A DNA stretch of 64,000 bases from Nocardioides speluncae (GTDB lineage Bacteria; Actinomycetota; Actinomycetes; Propionibacteriales; Nocardioidaceae). The translations under genes and the position numbers were made by a program. Each line of letters opens with the position of its first letter. Position 1 is the stretch's first letter. The stretch spans positions 62,001-126,000 of the forward strand of contig NZ_QEOO01000025.1 in assembly GCF_003121585.1 (NCBI RefSeq). Direction: 5' to 3'. This document shows positions 37,132 through 46,320 of the stretch, in pieces. The notes under the pieces were generated by a model. That model saw only the letters and a program-made list of their open reading frames with translations, was not told the DNA's origin and searched no databases.

Positions 37132-38136
37132 ATGAACCTGCCTCGCATCACGCCCGGCCCACTGGCGGCCGCCGTACTCGCACTCCTGATCACCCTGACC
37201 GGCTGCGGTTTCGCCGGCGACTCCGAGGACGCCGGTGCCACCGACGACACCTCGGCCGGAGCCGATGACCAGGCGTGGCCGCGCACCGTCACCAACTGCG
37301 GCCGCGAGGTCACCATCGAGGCCCAGCCGACCAGGATCGTCGGCTTCGAGGGCGCCGCGGAGACCGTGTTCGCGCTCGGCGCGGGGGACCAGATGGCCGG
37401 CTACTTCGGCAGCGAGCGGGCAGCGCTGCCGGAGGACCTGGCGACCGAGGCGGCCGAGGCCGAGCACCTCGGCGGCTCGTTCCCGACCCCGAAGCTCGAG
37501 GCACTGATCGAGCCGGACCCGGACCTGATCGTGTTGTACGGCTACAACCAGGAGGCCGGGATCACCCAGGAGGCGCTGGACAAGCTCGGCGTACCCCACC
37601 TGATCCTCAGCGAGCAGTGCCCGGAGAGCCCCGACAACACCGTCGAGGGCTACTTCGAGGACGCCGAGACCTTCGCCACCGCGATCGGCGCCGACGAGGC
37701 CGGCAAGACCGTGGTCGGCGGGTGGCGGACCGAGATCGAGAAGGCCACGGCGACGCCGGTCGAGGGCGAGCCGACGGTGTTCATCATGGGCAGCCCGGAC
37801 CCGAAGTCGCCGTTCGCCTCCGGCGGCGCCAGCCTGGCCGACGAGCAGATCACGCTGGCCGGCGGCAGCAACCTGTTCGGCGACACCGACGAGGCGTTTC
37901 TGGAGCCGTCCTGGGAGGAGATCGCCGACCGCAACCCGGACGTGATCGTCGACGGCTCCGGCGGCAAGGACGAGAGCATGGCCGCGCTGAAGAAGTACCT
38001 CAAGGGTGACGCCGCGCTGTCCGGCATCACCGCCGTCAAGGACGACCGGTTCCTGGTCCTCGACTACTACGACAACGTGCCCGGCCCGCGGGTCGTCGAC
38101 GGCGTGGTGAAGCTCGCGGAGTTCCTCCGCGGATGA
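37132..38136 (+). CDS. Siderophore/metal-chelate ABC transporter substrate-binding lipoprotein
   Basis: 334 residues. Signal with lipobox LTGC (Cys25), then a FecB/PeriplaBP_2 fold: TVTNCGREVTIEAQPTRIVG, LEALIEPDPDLIVLYGYN, LVLDYYDNVPGPRVVDGV. It is close to FepB/FecB-type binding proteins for chelated metal. The metal box lies just upstream. Its stop overlaps the permease start. The natural ligand could be a chelate made by another organism or by the adjacent RiPP operon (speculative). Confidence 0.87.
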   Translation: MNLPRITPGPLAAAVLALLITLTGCGFAGDSEDAGATDDTSAGADDQAWPRTVTNCGREVTIEAQPTRIVGFEGAAETVFALGAGDQMAGYFGSERAALPEDLATEAAEAEHLGGSFPTPKLEALIEPDPDLIVLYGYNQEAGITQEALDKLGVPHLILSEQCPESPDNTVEGYFEDAETFATAIGADEAGKTVVGGWRTEIEKATATPVEGEPTVFIMGSPDPKSPFASGGASLADEQITLAGGSNLFGDTDEAFLEPSWEEIADRNPDVIVDGSGGKDESMAALKKYLKGDAALSGITAVKDDRFLVLDYYDNVPGPRVVDGVVKLAEFLRG

Positions 38137-39162
38137 CCGTCGTACAGGACCGGTCGGTACGCCGGGTCCCGGCCACCGCGGTGGCCGGGACGTGTGCCGT
38201 CCTGCTGGCCGCGGGCATGGCGTCGTCCAGTCGGGTCGGCCCGGTCGACCTCCCGCTCGGCCAGCTGGTCACTGCCGTCTGGGAGCGGGTCACGGTCGGG
38301 CTGGAGCCGCTGACGCTCCAGGAGCGGCTGGTCACCGAGCACCGGATCCCCCGGATCCTCCTGGCAGCGGTGATCGGCGCCGTACTGGCGGTCGCGGGGT
38401 GCGTCCTGCAGGCGCTGACCCGCAACCCGCTGGCCGACCCCTCGATCCTCGGCGGTACGTCGGGCGCCTCACTCGGCGCGGTCGCGATGATCGTGGCCGG
38501 GGCGTCCGGTCCGCTGTCGGTGACCGCGGCCGCGTTCGTCGGAGCCGGCTGTGGCTTCGCGGCGACGCTGGCGCTGGCCTGGCGCGGCGGCGGGGTCAGC
38601 CCGCTGCGGCTGGTCCTGGCCGGGATCGCGGTCTCCTACCTGCTGAGCGCGCTGACCTCGATGGTGGTCTTCCGCGCCGACGACGACCGGCGGCTGCGGT
38701 CGGCGCTGTTCTGGCAGCTCGGCTCGGTGGCCGACGCCTCCTGGGGCTCGCTGTTCGTGCCGTCGGTGCTGATGATCGCCGGCGTCGTCGTACTTATGCT
38801 TCGCGCCCGCCGTCTCGACGCCCTGTCGTACGGCGACCTGACCGCGACCGCCCTCGGCGTCTCGCCGCAGCGGCTGCGCGCGGAGATGTTCGTGATCACC
38901 TCGCTGCTCACCGGCGCGGCGGTCGCGCTCGCCGGCGGGATTGGCTTCGTGGCGCTCGTCGTACCGCACGCGGTGCGCCTGCTCGCCGGCCCCCGACACT
39001 CCTCGCTGGTCCCTCTCGCCGCTCTGGCAGGTGCCGCGTTCCTGGTCTGGGCGGACCTGGTCGGCCGGGTCGTCGCCCCGCCGTCGGAGGTACCGCTCGG
39101 CGTGGTCACCGCCCTGGTCGGCGCGCCGATCTTCGCGCTGCTGATCGCGGGAAGGATGCGCG

Positions 39163-39176
<14 letters not shown>
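38133..39176 (+). CDS. FecCD family ABC permease
   Basis: 347 residues, 9-10 TM helices. FecCD signature RIPRILLAAVIGAVLAVAGCVLQ, then NPLADPSILGGTSGASLGAV and ALAGGIGFVALVVPHAVRLL. Forms a homodimeric channel, since only one permease gene is present. ATG overlaps the binding-protein stop; the end overlaps the ATPase start by 14 bases. Confidence 0.92.
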
Positions 39177-39941
<765 letters not shown>

Positions 39942-39945
<4 letters not shown>

Positions 39946-40676
39946 ATGTCGGTGGCGTGCAGCCGCTTGACCGTCTTCGAGCTCTGGACCGTGGCCGGGT
40001 CCGGGTAGGTGCCGAAGAGCCGGTCGGCGGTGCCGGCGCTGGTGACGGTGAACCAGTAGTGCTCGTTCTTGTAGTGGTGCAGCCGGTGGTTGCGCCACAC
40101 CGACCGGTACCAGCGCGAGCGCGGCTTGTAGTCGCTGTGGATCAGGTAGTGGGTCCACTCGTAGCCGAACTTGATCCCGTAGACCGCGACCAGCAGCGAC
40201 AGCGCGCTCGGCAGCGTCGGCATTGCCAGCAGCGCGATCGCGGCGTACGCCGGCAGCAGCCAGCACAGCGCCTGCCAGGGGATGAAGACCAGCGGGATGT
40301 CCCGAGGGTCGGCGTGGTGCTCGCGGTGCTTGCGGGCAAGCAGCGAGTCGACCTGCAGGCCGGCCAGCCGGCGCGGCCGCCAGTGCAGGATCACCACGTG
40401 GATCACCCACTCAATCACCGGGAACAGCGCGATCAGCACCGCCGGGATCACCAGCTCCCACCACGCCCCGCCGCCGACCACGACCCGGGCCACGATCGCC
40501 GCGGCCAGGCAGGACGAGATCATCGGCGGGCTCGGGTGCCGCCAGAACGCGCGCCAGGAGTCGCGCAGGGTGACGTTGGTACGGCGCCCGGGACCGGCCG
40601 CGCCGGTGATGCGGGCCTCGTCCTTGGCCAGCCGCTCGGCGGCGAGGGCTTCGATCTCGGGGCTTGCCTTGGTCAT
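39942..40676 (-). CDS. Fatty-acid hydroxylase / sterol desaturase family membrane protein
   Basis: 244 residues. Di-iron His clusters: HVVILH, KHREHHAD, HYLIH and NHRLHHYKNEHYW, with hydrophobic helices between (50-75, 85-100, 135-165). A membrane oxygenase acting on lipid chains; the final cluster resembles fatty-acid 2-hydroxylases. Co-transcribed and overlapping (ATGA) with the upstream GntR regulator, which probably controls it. Confidence 0.85.
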
Positions 40677-41392
40677 GACTCCTCCAATGCGCTGAGTGCG
40701 GCGATCAGGCTGTCGGTGGCTGGGCGGAGCACCCGGTCGGCGGCCGCGCGGGCGGTGTCGGGATCGCCGGCTGCGATCGCCGCGGTGAGCAGCCGGTAGG
40801 CGTCGGCCTGGCCGACCTCCTCGGCCATCGCGGGGGCGAGCGCCTCCAGCGCGGGCTCGTACGCCGCACGCAGGCTGTTGAACATCAGCCGGAACACCAT
40901 CGAGTCGGCGGCGTCGACCACCAGGTCCCAGTAGGTGAGCGCGTGCAGCTGCCGCTCGACGTCGTCGTCGGTGCCGGCGAGGTCGTCGACCACGCCGGTC
41001 AGCTCCGCGGCCAGCGCCGGCCCGCCGCGCTCCGCGGCCAGGGCGGCGACGCTCGGACCGACCGCGAGCCGGGCCTCGAGGATGCTGCGGGCGACCTTGG
41101 CGTCGAGCTGGCCGCGGCGTACCAGTAGCTGCGGGAGCAGGTCGAGCCCGGCCGCGATCCGGAAGTCGCGAACAGTGGTGGCGCCGCCGTGCCGGACCTC
41201 GACGAGACGGCTCTGGGTCAGCCGCTGCAGCGCCTCGCGCACCGCCGGCCGGGACACCCCGAGCACCTCGGCGAGGCGGCGCTCGCTGGGCAGCGACTCA
41301 CCCGGCTGGATCTCGCCGTCGACCACCTCGGCCAGCATCTGGTCGAAGACCTCGTCGGGGACGGAGCGGCGGTTGACAGGCTGCAGTGGCAT
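40673..41392 (-). CDS. GntR/FadR family regulator
   Basis: 239 residues. wHTH: GEIQPGESLPSERRLAEVLG and VSRPAVREALQRLTQSRLVEVRHGG. FCD ligand domain follows (ARSILEARLAVGPSVAALAAERGG; RLMFNSLRAAYEPALEA). Probable autoregulator and regulator of the hydroxylase via the TGGTAAGACCA site upstream. ATG 41392 preferred to GTG 41401. Confidence 0.88.
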   Translation of the reverse strand: MPLQPVNRRSVPDEVFDQMLAEVVDGEIQPGESLPSERRLAEVLGVSRPAVREALQRLTQSRLVEVRHGGATTVRDFRIAAGLDLLPQLLVRRGQLDAKVARSILEARLAVGPSVAALAAERGGPALAAELTGVVDDLAGTDDDVERQLHALTYWDLVVDAADSMVFRLMFNSLRAAYEPALEALAPAMAEEVGQADAYRLLTAAIAAGDPDTARAAADRVLRPATDSLIAALSALEES

Positions 41393-41425
41393 GTCAACCA
41401 CGCTAAGTGCGGCCTGGTCAATTGG

Positions 41426-42751
41426 TCAAGTGGTAAGACCAGTTGAGTTTGACCAAGCCGTTCGGGCGCGCGCCGTCGCGACGGCGAGGAACGCGATCCA
41501 GAACGCATGGTGCGCGAGCATCACCCCGAGTACGTCGAGCGACCAGACCCGGCACAGCAGCAGACCCAGCGGCAGGAACACGGCGTACTCGCCGACCAGG
41601 CTGGCCGCCAGGGAGGCGCGGGTGTCGCGCAGCGCACGACAGACCGTGACCGCAAGGACACACACGACCAGCCAGCCGACCTGAGTCCAGGCCAGCACGC
41701 CCGACCACCCGACAGCGACGCCCGCGTCCGCGCCGGCCACCAGCCGCACGATCGGCTGCGCGAGCGGTGCGCCGAGCAGGAACAGGCCGACGGCCACCGC
41801 GGCGAGCAGCCGTGCGGCACGCACCGTCGCGACCCGGAACAGGTCGTCCCGGCCGGCGCCGCGGGCCTCGCCGAGCAGCGTGAGCAGCGCCGTACCGATG
41901 CCGGAGAGCACCACCCAGGCCACGGTGATCTGTACGTCGACGAGCCGGACGCCGGCCAGTACCGCCGACGTCGACCCGCTCACCACGAACGCGACGACCA
42001 CGCCGGAGGCGGTGCTGAACGTCGCCAGCAGCGCCTCCGGCCAGCCGAGGTCGACCAGCCGGCGCTCGACGCCGGTCGGTCGGAGTGGCAGGGTCGGGCG
42101 CTCGGCCCGGTCCAGCCGGGCCCGCCAGACCAGGAAGGCGGTCGCGGAGGCGGCGTACCCGCAGACGGTGCCGATCGCGACGCCCCGCCAGCCGAGGACC
42201 GGTGTGAGGGCGAGCGCGACCGCGATGTCGGTGCCGGCGGCGGCGACCGAGGCGACGAGTACGACGCGGGTGCGGGCCAGCGCGGTCGCGTAGGCGCGGA
42301 GTACGCCGGCCAGCACCGCCATCGGCACGCCGCACAGCGTGATCCTCAGGTAGGTGGCGGCGAGGTCGGCGTCGGCCGCCGTACCGCCGATCTCGCGGGT
42401 GAGCAGCGGCGCGGCAAGTGCGGTGACGGTGACGACCGGCAGTCCCGCCAGCACGACCACCCGCAACGTGGCGCTGGCCGCGACCGTCGCCCCGCGCGGA
42501 TCCCCCGCACCGCGCGCCCGCGACCCCTCGATCTGGGCGCCGACCGCGAACGCCGCGAGCCCGGTCACCAGCACCGTCAGCATCGCCGAGGCCACTGACG
42601 CCGACGCGATCACTAGCGGGCCGGCACCGCCCAGCAGCACGACGTCGTTGGCCGAGACCAGGATCGTGACCAGCCCGTGCAGCACGAGCGGCCAGGCGAC
42701 CGCCACCAGCCGCCTCGTGGTGAGGTCTGGGGTGACTACACCAGTGGACAC
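41426..42751 (-). CDS. MATE family exporter of the RiPP operon
   Basis: 441 residues, 12 TM helices in two similar halves (LVILHGL-type entry VAWPLVLHGLVTILVSANDV; LPLRPTGVERRLVDLGWPEALLATF in parts). MATE (MatE) transporters expel small molecules with Na+ or H+. As the last gene of the YcaO operon, starting 16 bases inside the second YcaO gene, it is the likely exporter of the modified peptide. MATE export is unusual for RiPPs, which more often use ABC transporters, and suits a small final product. Confidence 0.82.
   Translation of the reverse strand: MSTGVVTPDLTTRRLVAVAWPLVLHGLVTILVSANDVVLLGGAGPLVIASASVASAMLTVLVTGLAAFAVGAQIEGSRARGAGDPRGATVAASATLRVVVLAGLPVVTVTALAAPLLTREIGGTAADADLAATYLRITLCGVPMAVLAGVLRAYATALARTRVVLVASVAAAGTDIAVALALTPVLGWRGVAIGTVCGYAASATAFLVWRARLDRAERPTLPLRPTGVERRLVDLGWPEALLATFSTASGVVVAFVVSGSTSAVLAGVRLVDVQITVAWVVLSGIGTALLTLLGEARGAGRDDLFRVATVRAARLLAAVAVGLFLLGAPLAQPIVRLVAGADAGVAVGWSGVLAWTQVGWLVVCVLAVTVCRALRDTRASLAASLVGEYAVFLPLGLLLCRVWSLDVLGVMLAHHAFWIAFLAVATARARTAWSNSTGLTT
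41431..41441. promoter_or_regulatory. FadR-type operator
   Basis: TGGT-AAG-ACCA fits the FadR-subfamily dyad TGGTnnnACCA. It lies 39 bp upstream of the GntR start and inside the last codons of the MATE gene, so the regulator has its own promoter within the preceding gene. Confidence 0.55.
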
Positions 42752-43782
42752 GGCAGCTCCTCCGGCCGGTCACCCGCCGGCCGCACCACCTCTGCCCCCG
42801 CCGCCAGCACCCGCACCACGACGTACGGCGCACAGTCCGGCGTCGACAGCTCCACCAGGACCGCGTCGTCCAGCAGCTCCATGGCCGCCACCGAGGCCGC
42901 CGGTTGAGGAGGTTGCGCAGCAACCGTCTCGAAACCAAGGCCCACGAACCGCTCCCAAACCGCCTCCTGCAGCTCCGGGTCGAGCAGCAGCTGGGCATGC
43001 TGGGCGATGTCGGCGACGTGGGCCCAGCCGCCGGCGGCGTACCGGCGGTCCGCCCGCCAGGGATCGAGGCCGGCGCCGGCCGCAAGACCCGGACCGGTCA
43101 CGGGATCGGCCAGCTCGGCCTGCTGGGCGAGCGAGACGACCGCCTCGGTGAACGCCTTCGCCAGCCCGTCGACCGGCTCGGGACGGTACGCCGAACCCAC
43201 CCCGATCAGCCTGCGCCCGCCGTGCCGCAGCGCGACGACCGCTACCCGCGCGACCGTCGCCCGCACCGGCAGCAGGTGTGCCGACACCGACAGCTCCTCG
43301 GCCAGGGCGAGCTCCGCCAGGGCAGCGGGGAGCGCGGTGCGCGGCATCGGCGTACCCGCCCGCCAGGCCCGCGCGAGGGTGTCCCGTTCGACGACCTCGG
43401 CGGCCGCCGACTCGGTGGCGGCAGCCAGCGTCGGGCCGGCGGCCAGCCCGGTCGAGCCCTGCGGGTAGTAGCCGTCCTCGGGCGGCGCGGCCAGCGGCGA
43501 GAGATGCCCGAGCACGGCGTTGCGCGCGACCGGTGTCCCGTCCACGGCCGCTAGCCACGCGTCCGGCCGCGGCACCATCGCGGCGTACCGCTCGACCCCC
43601 TCGGCCACGCACCGAGCCAGTGCCGTGTCCACGTCGCCGTCCAGCGCCGCGCCGGCGACGGTCACCGGACCGCCCGGCTGGTGCACGCCGGCCCGGAACC
43701 GCGGCACCTCCGCCGCGAGCGGCCATGGCCCGGGGCCGGCGACCGGTACGCCGACGATCCCGGTCCGGTCGGAGACGATCAC
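42736..43782 (-). CDS. YcaO-domain protein 2
   Basis: 348 residues from GTG 43782, overlapping the YcaO-1 stop (GTGA). YcaO nucleotide-site motifs: ARCVAEGVERYAAM and ATESAAAEVVERDTLARAW, then GLAKAFTEAVVSLAQQAELAD and DPWRADRRYAAGGWAHV. Shorter than YcaO-1, with a divergent start. Residues about 282-294 (GFETVAAQPPQPAA) come from an in-frame family B repeat between VWERFV and MELLDDAVLVEL. Two YcaO genes in one operon suggest two backbone modifications, or a catalytic/structural pair. Confidence 0.83.
   Translation of the reverse strand: MIVSDRTGIVGVPVAGPGPWPLAAEVPRFRAGVHQPGGPVTVAGAALDGDVDTALARCVAEGVERYAAMVPRPDAWLAAVDGTPVARNAVLGHLSPLAAPPEDGYYPQGSTGLAAGPTLAAATESAAAEVVERDTLARAWRAGTPMPRTALPAALAELALAEELSVSAHLLPVRATVARVAVVALRHGGRRLIGVGSAYRPEPVDGLAKAFTEAVVSLAQQAELADPVTGPGLAAGAGLDPWRADRRYAAGGWAHVADIAQHAQLLLDPELQEAVWERFVGLGFETVAAQPPQPAASVAAMELLDDAVLVELSTPDCAPYVVVRVLAAGAEVVRPAGDRPEELPCPLV
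42901..42937. repeat. REP-like family B copy inside YcaO-2
   Basis: GGTTGAGGAGGTTGCGCAGC ... CGTCTCGAAACC; same sequence as the pair at 26796-26888. Length keeps the reading frame open and adds about 12-14 residues. Confidence 0.85.
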
Positions 43783-45095
43783 GTGTGCGGGAGCGGCCGG
43801 AGGTTGCGGTTGGTACGGCGCCGCGGGTCGCGCGGCGCGAAGCCCGCTGGGGCGTTGGTGTAGACGCCCGGCGCGACCACTCGGACCACGCTCAGCCCGG
43901 CCTCGGCGATGTCGGCGGTGGTCACGTCGACCGACACCGGCGGCCGCCCGCCGATCCGGGTCAGCTCGTCGCGGTAGTACGTCCACGGCTCCCCCTCGAC
44001 GGGTGCGATGTCGCTGAGCGGCACCCGGCTGGGCGGCGCGAAGAGGTGCTCGGTCCAGGGCCGAGTGCGCGGATCGAGGTAGATCTGGGACTGGCAGAGC
44101 AGGTCGGTGACGTCGTGGAAGTCCGCGGCGTACGAGTCCAGATAGTGCCGGTCGGCCCGCCATGGCTTCAGCGCCCCGGAGTCGAACAGCCCGAGCTCGG
44201 CGGCCTGCCACAGTCCCGCGCCCCGGTCGAGCAGGCCCTTGGACAGCGAGCGCAGCGAGATCGCCTCACCCGCAGCCTTCAGTACGGCGTTAGCCGGGTC
44301 TGGGCGGGCGGCGGTGCCGAGCGCGACGATGTCCAGCTCCGGGTCGCGCACCGCCACCCCGAGCACCGGCACTCGCCACGGTCCCGGGATCTGCAGCACG
44401 ACGTACTCGAGTGCTGGGTCGGCGCACGCGGTCATCGTCTGCAAGAGATCGTCGGGCAGCTCAACACCCACCGCCGGTTCGCCCGAGTCCCACCACAGCT
44501 CGACGCCGTCGCGCTCGATCAGCTCCTCCATCGCGGCGGTCTCGGCCGCGCGCCGATCCGGGCCGGCCGCCAGGCCGGCGTAGAAGACGAAGTTGGTCAG
44601 CGGCTCGGTCATCCGGGAGCCGAGGAAGTAGTTCACGTAGACGATCGAGGCCGGCACCAGCGCCTGGGCGCCGGTCGCCAGGTCCCGTCCCGGCGCCCAG
44701 CGCACCGGCAGCCCACGCTCGAAGGGCACGAACGGAAATCCCTCCAGTGCGTACTGCGCGGCCGAGAAGAGGCACAGCGACGCCGGCTCCACGGCCGCAT
44801 ACTCGGCCGCCACCAGCTCGGCGTACGACGCCCGGACCAGGCCGTCGGGCACGAAGTTGCCGCAGTACCGCTCGATCCCCTCGCCCATCGCGGAGACGGT
44901 CGCGCGCTGCAGCGAGCCGAACGCGGTGCCGGTCGACAGCTGGTCCGCGCGCCAGGGCCGGTCGAACCCGACGGCGGCGATGCTGCCGCCGACCACCCGG
45001 AACTCATCGGGCCATTCGGGCGGGTTGAGATAGTGCTCGGTCCTTGTGATCACGCCGGTCCGGCCGTCGACCAGCAGCTCCCACGGGTCGCTCAT
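43779..45095 (-). CDS. YcaO-domain protein 1 (azoline/amidine-forming candidate)
   Basis: 438 residues. YcaO signatures: FGSLQRATVSAMGEGIERYC and ETAAMEELIERDGVELWW (ATP/Mg Glu residues and ERD), DPANAVLKAAGEAISLRSL, and a Pro-containing C-terminus (NLRPLPHT), as azoline-forming YcaO enzymes have. Activates peptide amides with ATP to make thiazoline/oxazoline or related rings. ATG 45095 overlaps the upstream partner stop (ATGA). The N-terminal MSDPWELLVDGRTGVITRT is a common YcaO beginning. Together with 45092-45820 it would form the cyclodehydratase. Confidence 0.87.
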   Translation of the reverse strand: MSDPWELLVDGRTGVITRTEHYLNPPEWPDEFRVVGGSIAAVGFDRPWRADQLSTGTAFGSLQRATVSAMGEGIERYCGNFVPDGLVRASYAELVAAEYAAVEPASLCLFSAAQYALEGFPFVPFERGLPVRWAPGRDLATGAQALVPASIVYVNYFLGSRMTEPLTNFVFYAGLAAGPDRRAAETAAMEELIERDGVELWWDSGEPAVGVELPDDLLQTMTACADPALEYVVLQIPGPWRVPVLGVAVRDPELDIVALGTAARPDPANAVLKAAGEAISLRSLSKGLLDRGAGLWQAAELGLFDSGALKPWRADRHYLDSYAADFHDVTDLLCQSQIYLDPRTRPWTEHLFAPPSRVPLSDIAPVEGEPWTYYRDELTRIGGRPPVSVDVTTADIAEAGLSVVRVVAPGVYTNAPAGFAPRDPRRRTNRNLRPLPHT

Positions 45096-45820
45096 CGCAC
45101 GGCTCCCATCAGTCCCCGCGGTACGGCGAGCACCGGATGCGCGCTGATCGGGCCTCCGTCCAGCGGCACCAGCGCCTGGTGTCGCAGCAGGTCGCCGCCG
45201 GCGGCCAGCCAGCCCTCCAGGGCCGCCACGGCTCCGGTCAGCTCCATCAGGCCCGGACGGATGTCGTCGCGGTCGCCGTACTCGCTCCACGACCGCCACA
45301 GCGCCAGCAGCTGGGAGCGCGCCGGCGACGCGGCCAGCCGGCGGAACCGCACGTCGGCCCAGGTCAGCGGCCGCTCGACCGGCGCCGGCCCGAGCACCGG
45401 GCCGACCGCCACCGCGCCGAGCTCGCGGTGCACCGGCACCCACACGCCGGCGTCCGGCTTCTCGTCGCGCGCCAGCAGAGCCGCGTCGTCGAGGACCTCT
45501 CCGACCACCAGGTCGGCGTCCCACGCGGCGCCGGCCAGGCGGCGTACACCGGACAGGAGCGGCGCCAGCTCGATCCGGCCGCGCTGCTGTGTCCGGGGCC
45601 GGTCGCCCAGCACACCGGCGCCCCAGTCGAGGACGCCGGCAACGCTGTCGGCCGTGTCGCCGGTCGCAGGCACCTCGACGGACCCTCTGAGTACGTCGGC
45701 CAGCGCGGCCTCCGCGCCGCGCAGCTCGGCGAACCGCTCGTCGGGCGCGGCGAGCAGCAGACCGCCGCCGTCGGGGAGGGGGAGGACGCTGCAACCGGTG
45801 GCGAGATGGAGGTAGCTCAT
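45092..45820 (-). CDS. Putative leader-binding cyclodehydratase partner (RRE-like)
   Basis: 242 residues. The N-terminal 80 residues (TGCSVLPLPDGGGLLLAAPDE, FAELRGAEAALADVLRG) have the beta-strand/helix pattern of the RiPP recognition element found at the start of TOMM C proteins. The remainder resembles degenerate E1/ocin-ThiF-like partners (RPLTWADVRFRRLAASPARS) but lacks zinc Cys and nucleotide motifs. Role inferred: binds the precursor leader and presents it to YcaO. ATG 45820 has GAAGG upstream; an earlier ATG at 45859 lacks a ribosome site. Confidence 0.62.
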   Translation of the reverse strand: MSYLHLATGCSVLPLPDGGGLLLAAPDERFAELRGAEAALADVLRGSVEVPATGDTADSVAGVLDWGAGVLGDRPRTQQRGRIELAPLLSGVRRLAGAAWDADLVVGEVLDDAALLARDEKPDAGVWVPVHRELGAVAVGPVLGPAPVERPLTWADVRFRRLAASPARSQLLALWRSWSEYGDRDDIRPGLMELTGAVAALEGWLAAGGDLLRHQALVPLDGGPISAHPVLAVPRGLMGAVR

Positions 45821-45865
45821 GGGCTTGCCTTCCAGATATGTCTGGGTGTGTTGGACCATGGCCGA

Positions 45866-45898
45866 GTTGCGGCGCCCGGTTGGGTCGGGCGCCGCAAC
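45866..45898 (-). terminator. Hairpin between precursor and enzyme genes
   Basis: Perfect 13-bp stem GTTGCGGCGCCCG with its complement, seven-base loop, 11 bp after the precursor stop. Likely partial terminator or processing site that makes the precursor transcript exceed the enzyme transcripts, a common RiPP arrangement. Confidence 0.75.
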
Positions 45899-45908
45899 CC
45901 GGTGTGGA

Positions 45909-46019
45909 TCACTTCCAGGCGAATGCCACGGAAGCGGTACCGGCGTGGTTGCTCGAGTGAACGGACAGGCCGGCCGGCTTGGCACCGACAACGGCGAAGG
46001 CCTTGTTCGAGGTCTGCAT
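45909..46019 (-). CDS. RiPP (TOMM-type) precursor peptide
   Basis: 36 residues: starts MQTSNKAFAVVGAKPAGL (leader-like), then core candidate SVHSSNHAGTASVAFAWK. The core has four Ser, one Thr and two His, no Cys; Ser/Thr could become oxazolines. A strong ribosome site AAAGGAGG lies eight bases before ATG 46019. Too short for usual gene calling but positioned as first gene of the YcaO operon, with its own promoter, 5' hairpin and downstream terminator-like stem. The class of final modification is not determinable; leader/core border inferred. Confidence 0.72.
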   Translation of the reverse strand: MQTSNKAFAVVGAKPAGLSVHSSNHAGTASVAFAWK

Positions 46020-46040
46020 AGGGATTCCCTCCTTTCAGCG

Positions 46041-46071
46041 GATCCGCCGCCCTCATGGACGGCGGCGGATC
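46041..46071 (-). promoter_or_regulatory. Inverted repeat at the 5' end of the RiPP transcript
   Basis: GATCCGCCGCC and its exact complement GGCGGCGGATC, nine bases apart, between the predicted -10 and the ribosome site. Either an RNA stability hairpin at the mRNA 5' end or a second operator overlapping the start point. Confidence 0.6.
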
Positions 46072-46073
46072 AC

Positions 46074-46102
46074 ACTGTTGTGGACATGAGAATCATTGTC
46101 AA
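46074..46102 (-). promoter_or_regulatory. RiPP promoter overlapping a Fur/Zur-like 7-1-7 box
   Basis: On the minus strand: TTGACA (46102-46097), 17-bp spacer, AACAGT (46079-46074). The -35 is embedded in TGACAAT-G-ATTCTCA (46101-46087), a 7-1-7 dyad with one arm mismatch, nearly the same as the box at 37097. Metal-loaded repressor here would block the -35. Confidence 0.62.
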
Positions 46103-46320
46103 GTAGAGTCTTGGTTGTGCCGGTGCCGCACTGGTGGGTGGGGCCGGCACTCCACTGCCGGGCCGTGCGCGAGCTGCCGAGATGGGCTCAGCGCACGGCT
46201 CGGCGGCGCCGTCCGACCTCCCTGTGGATAGAGCTCACGCCCGCCTGTAGATCTGGGCACCCTAGAGCGCATGACAAGGCACCGATGGGCTCCGCGCCGC
46301 TGTCGGTGGGCGCTCGCACC

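Noticed and set aside
46103..46320. A plus-strand gene upstream of the remnant
   Set aside because: The open frame here has no ribosome site, poor composition and no recognisable domain; only the part from 46321 is family-like.
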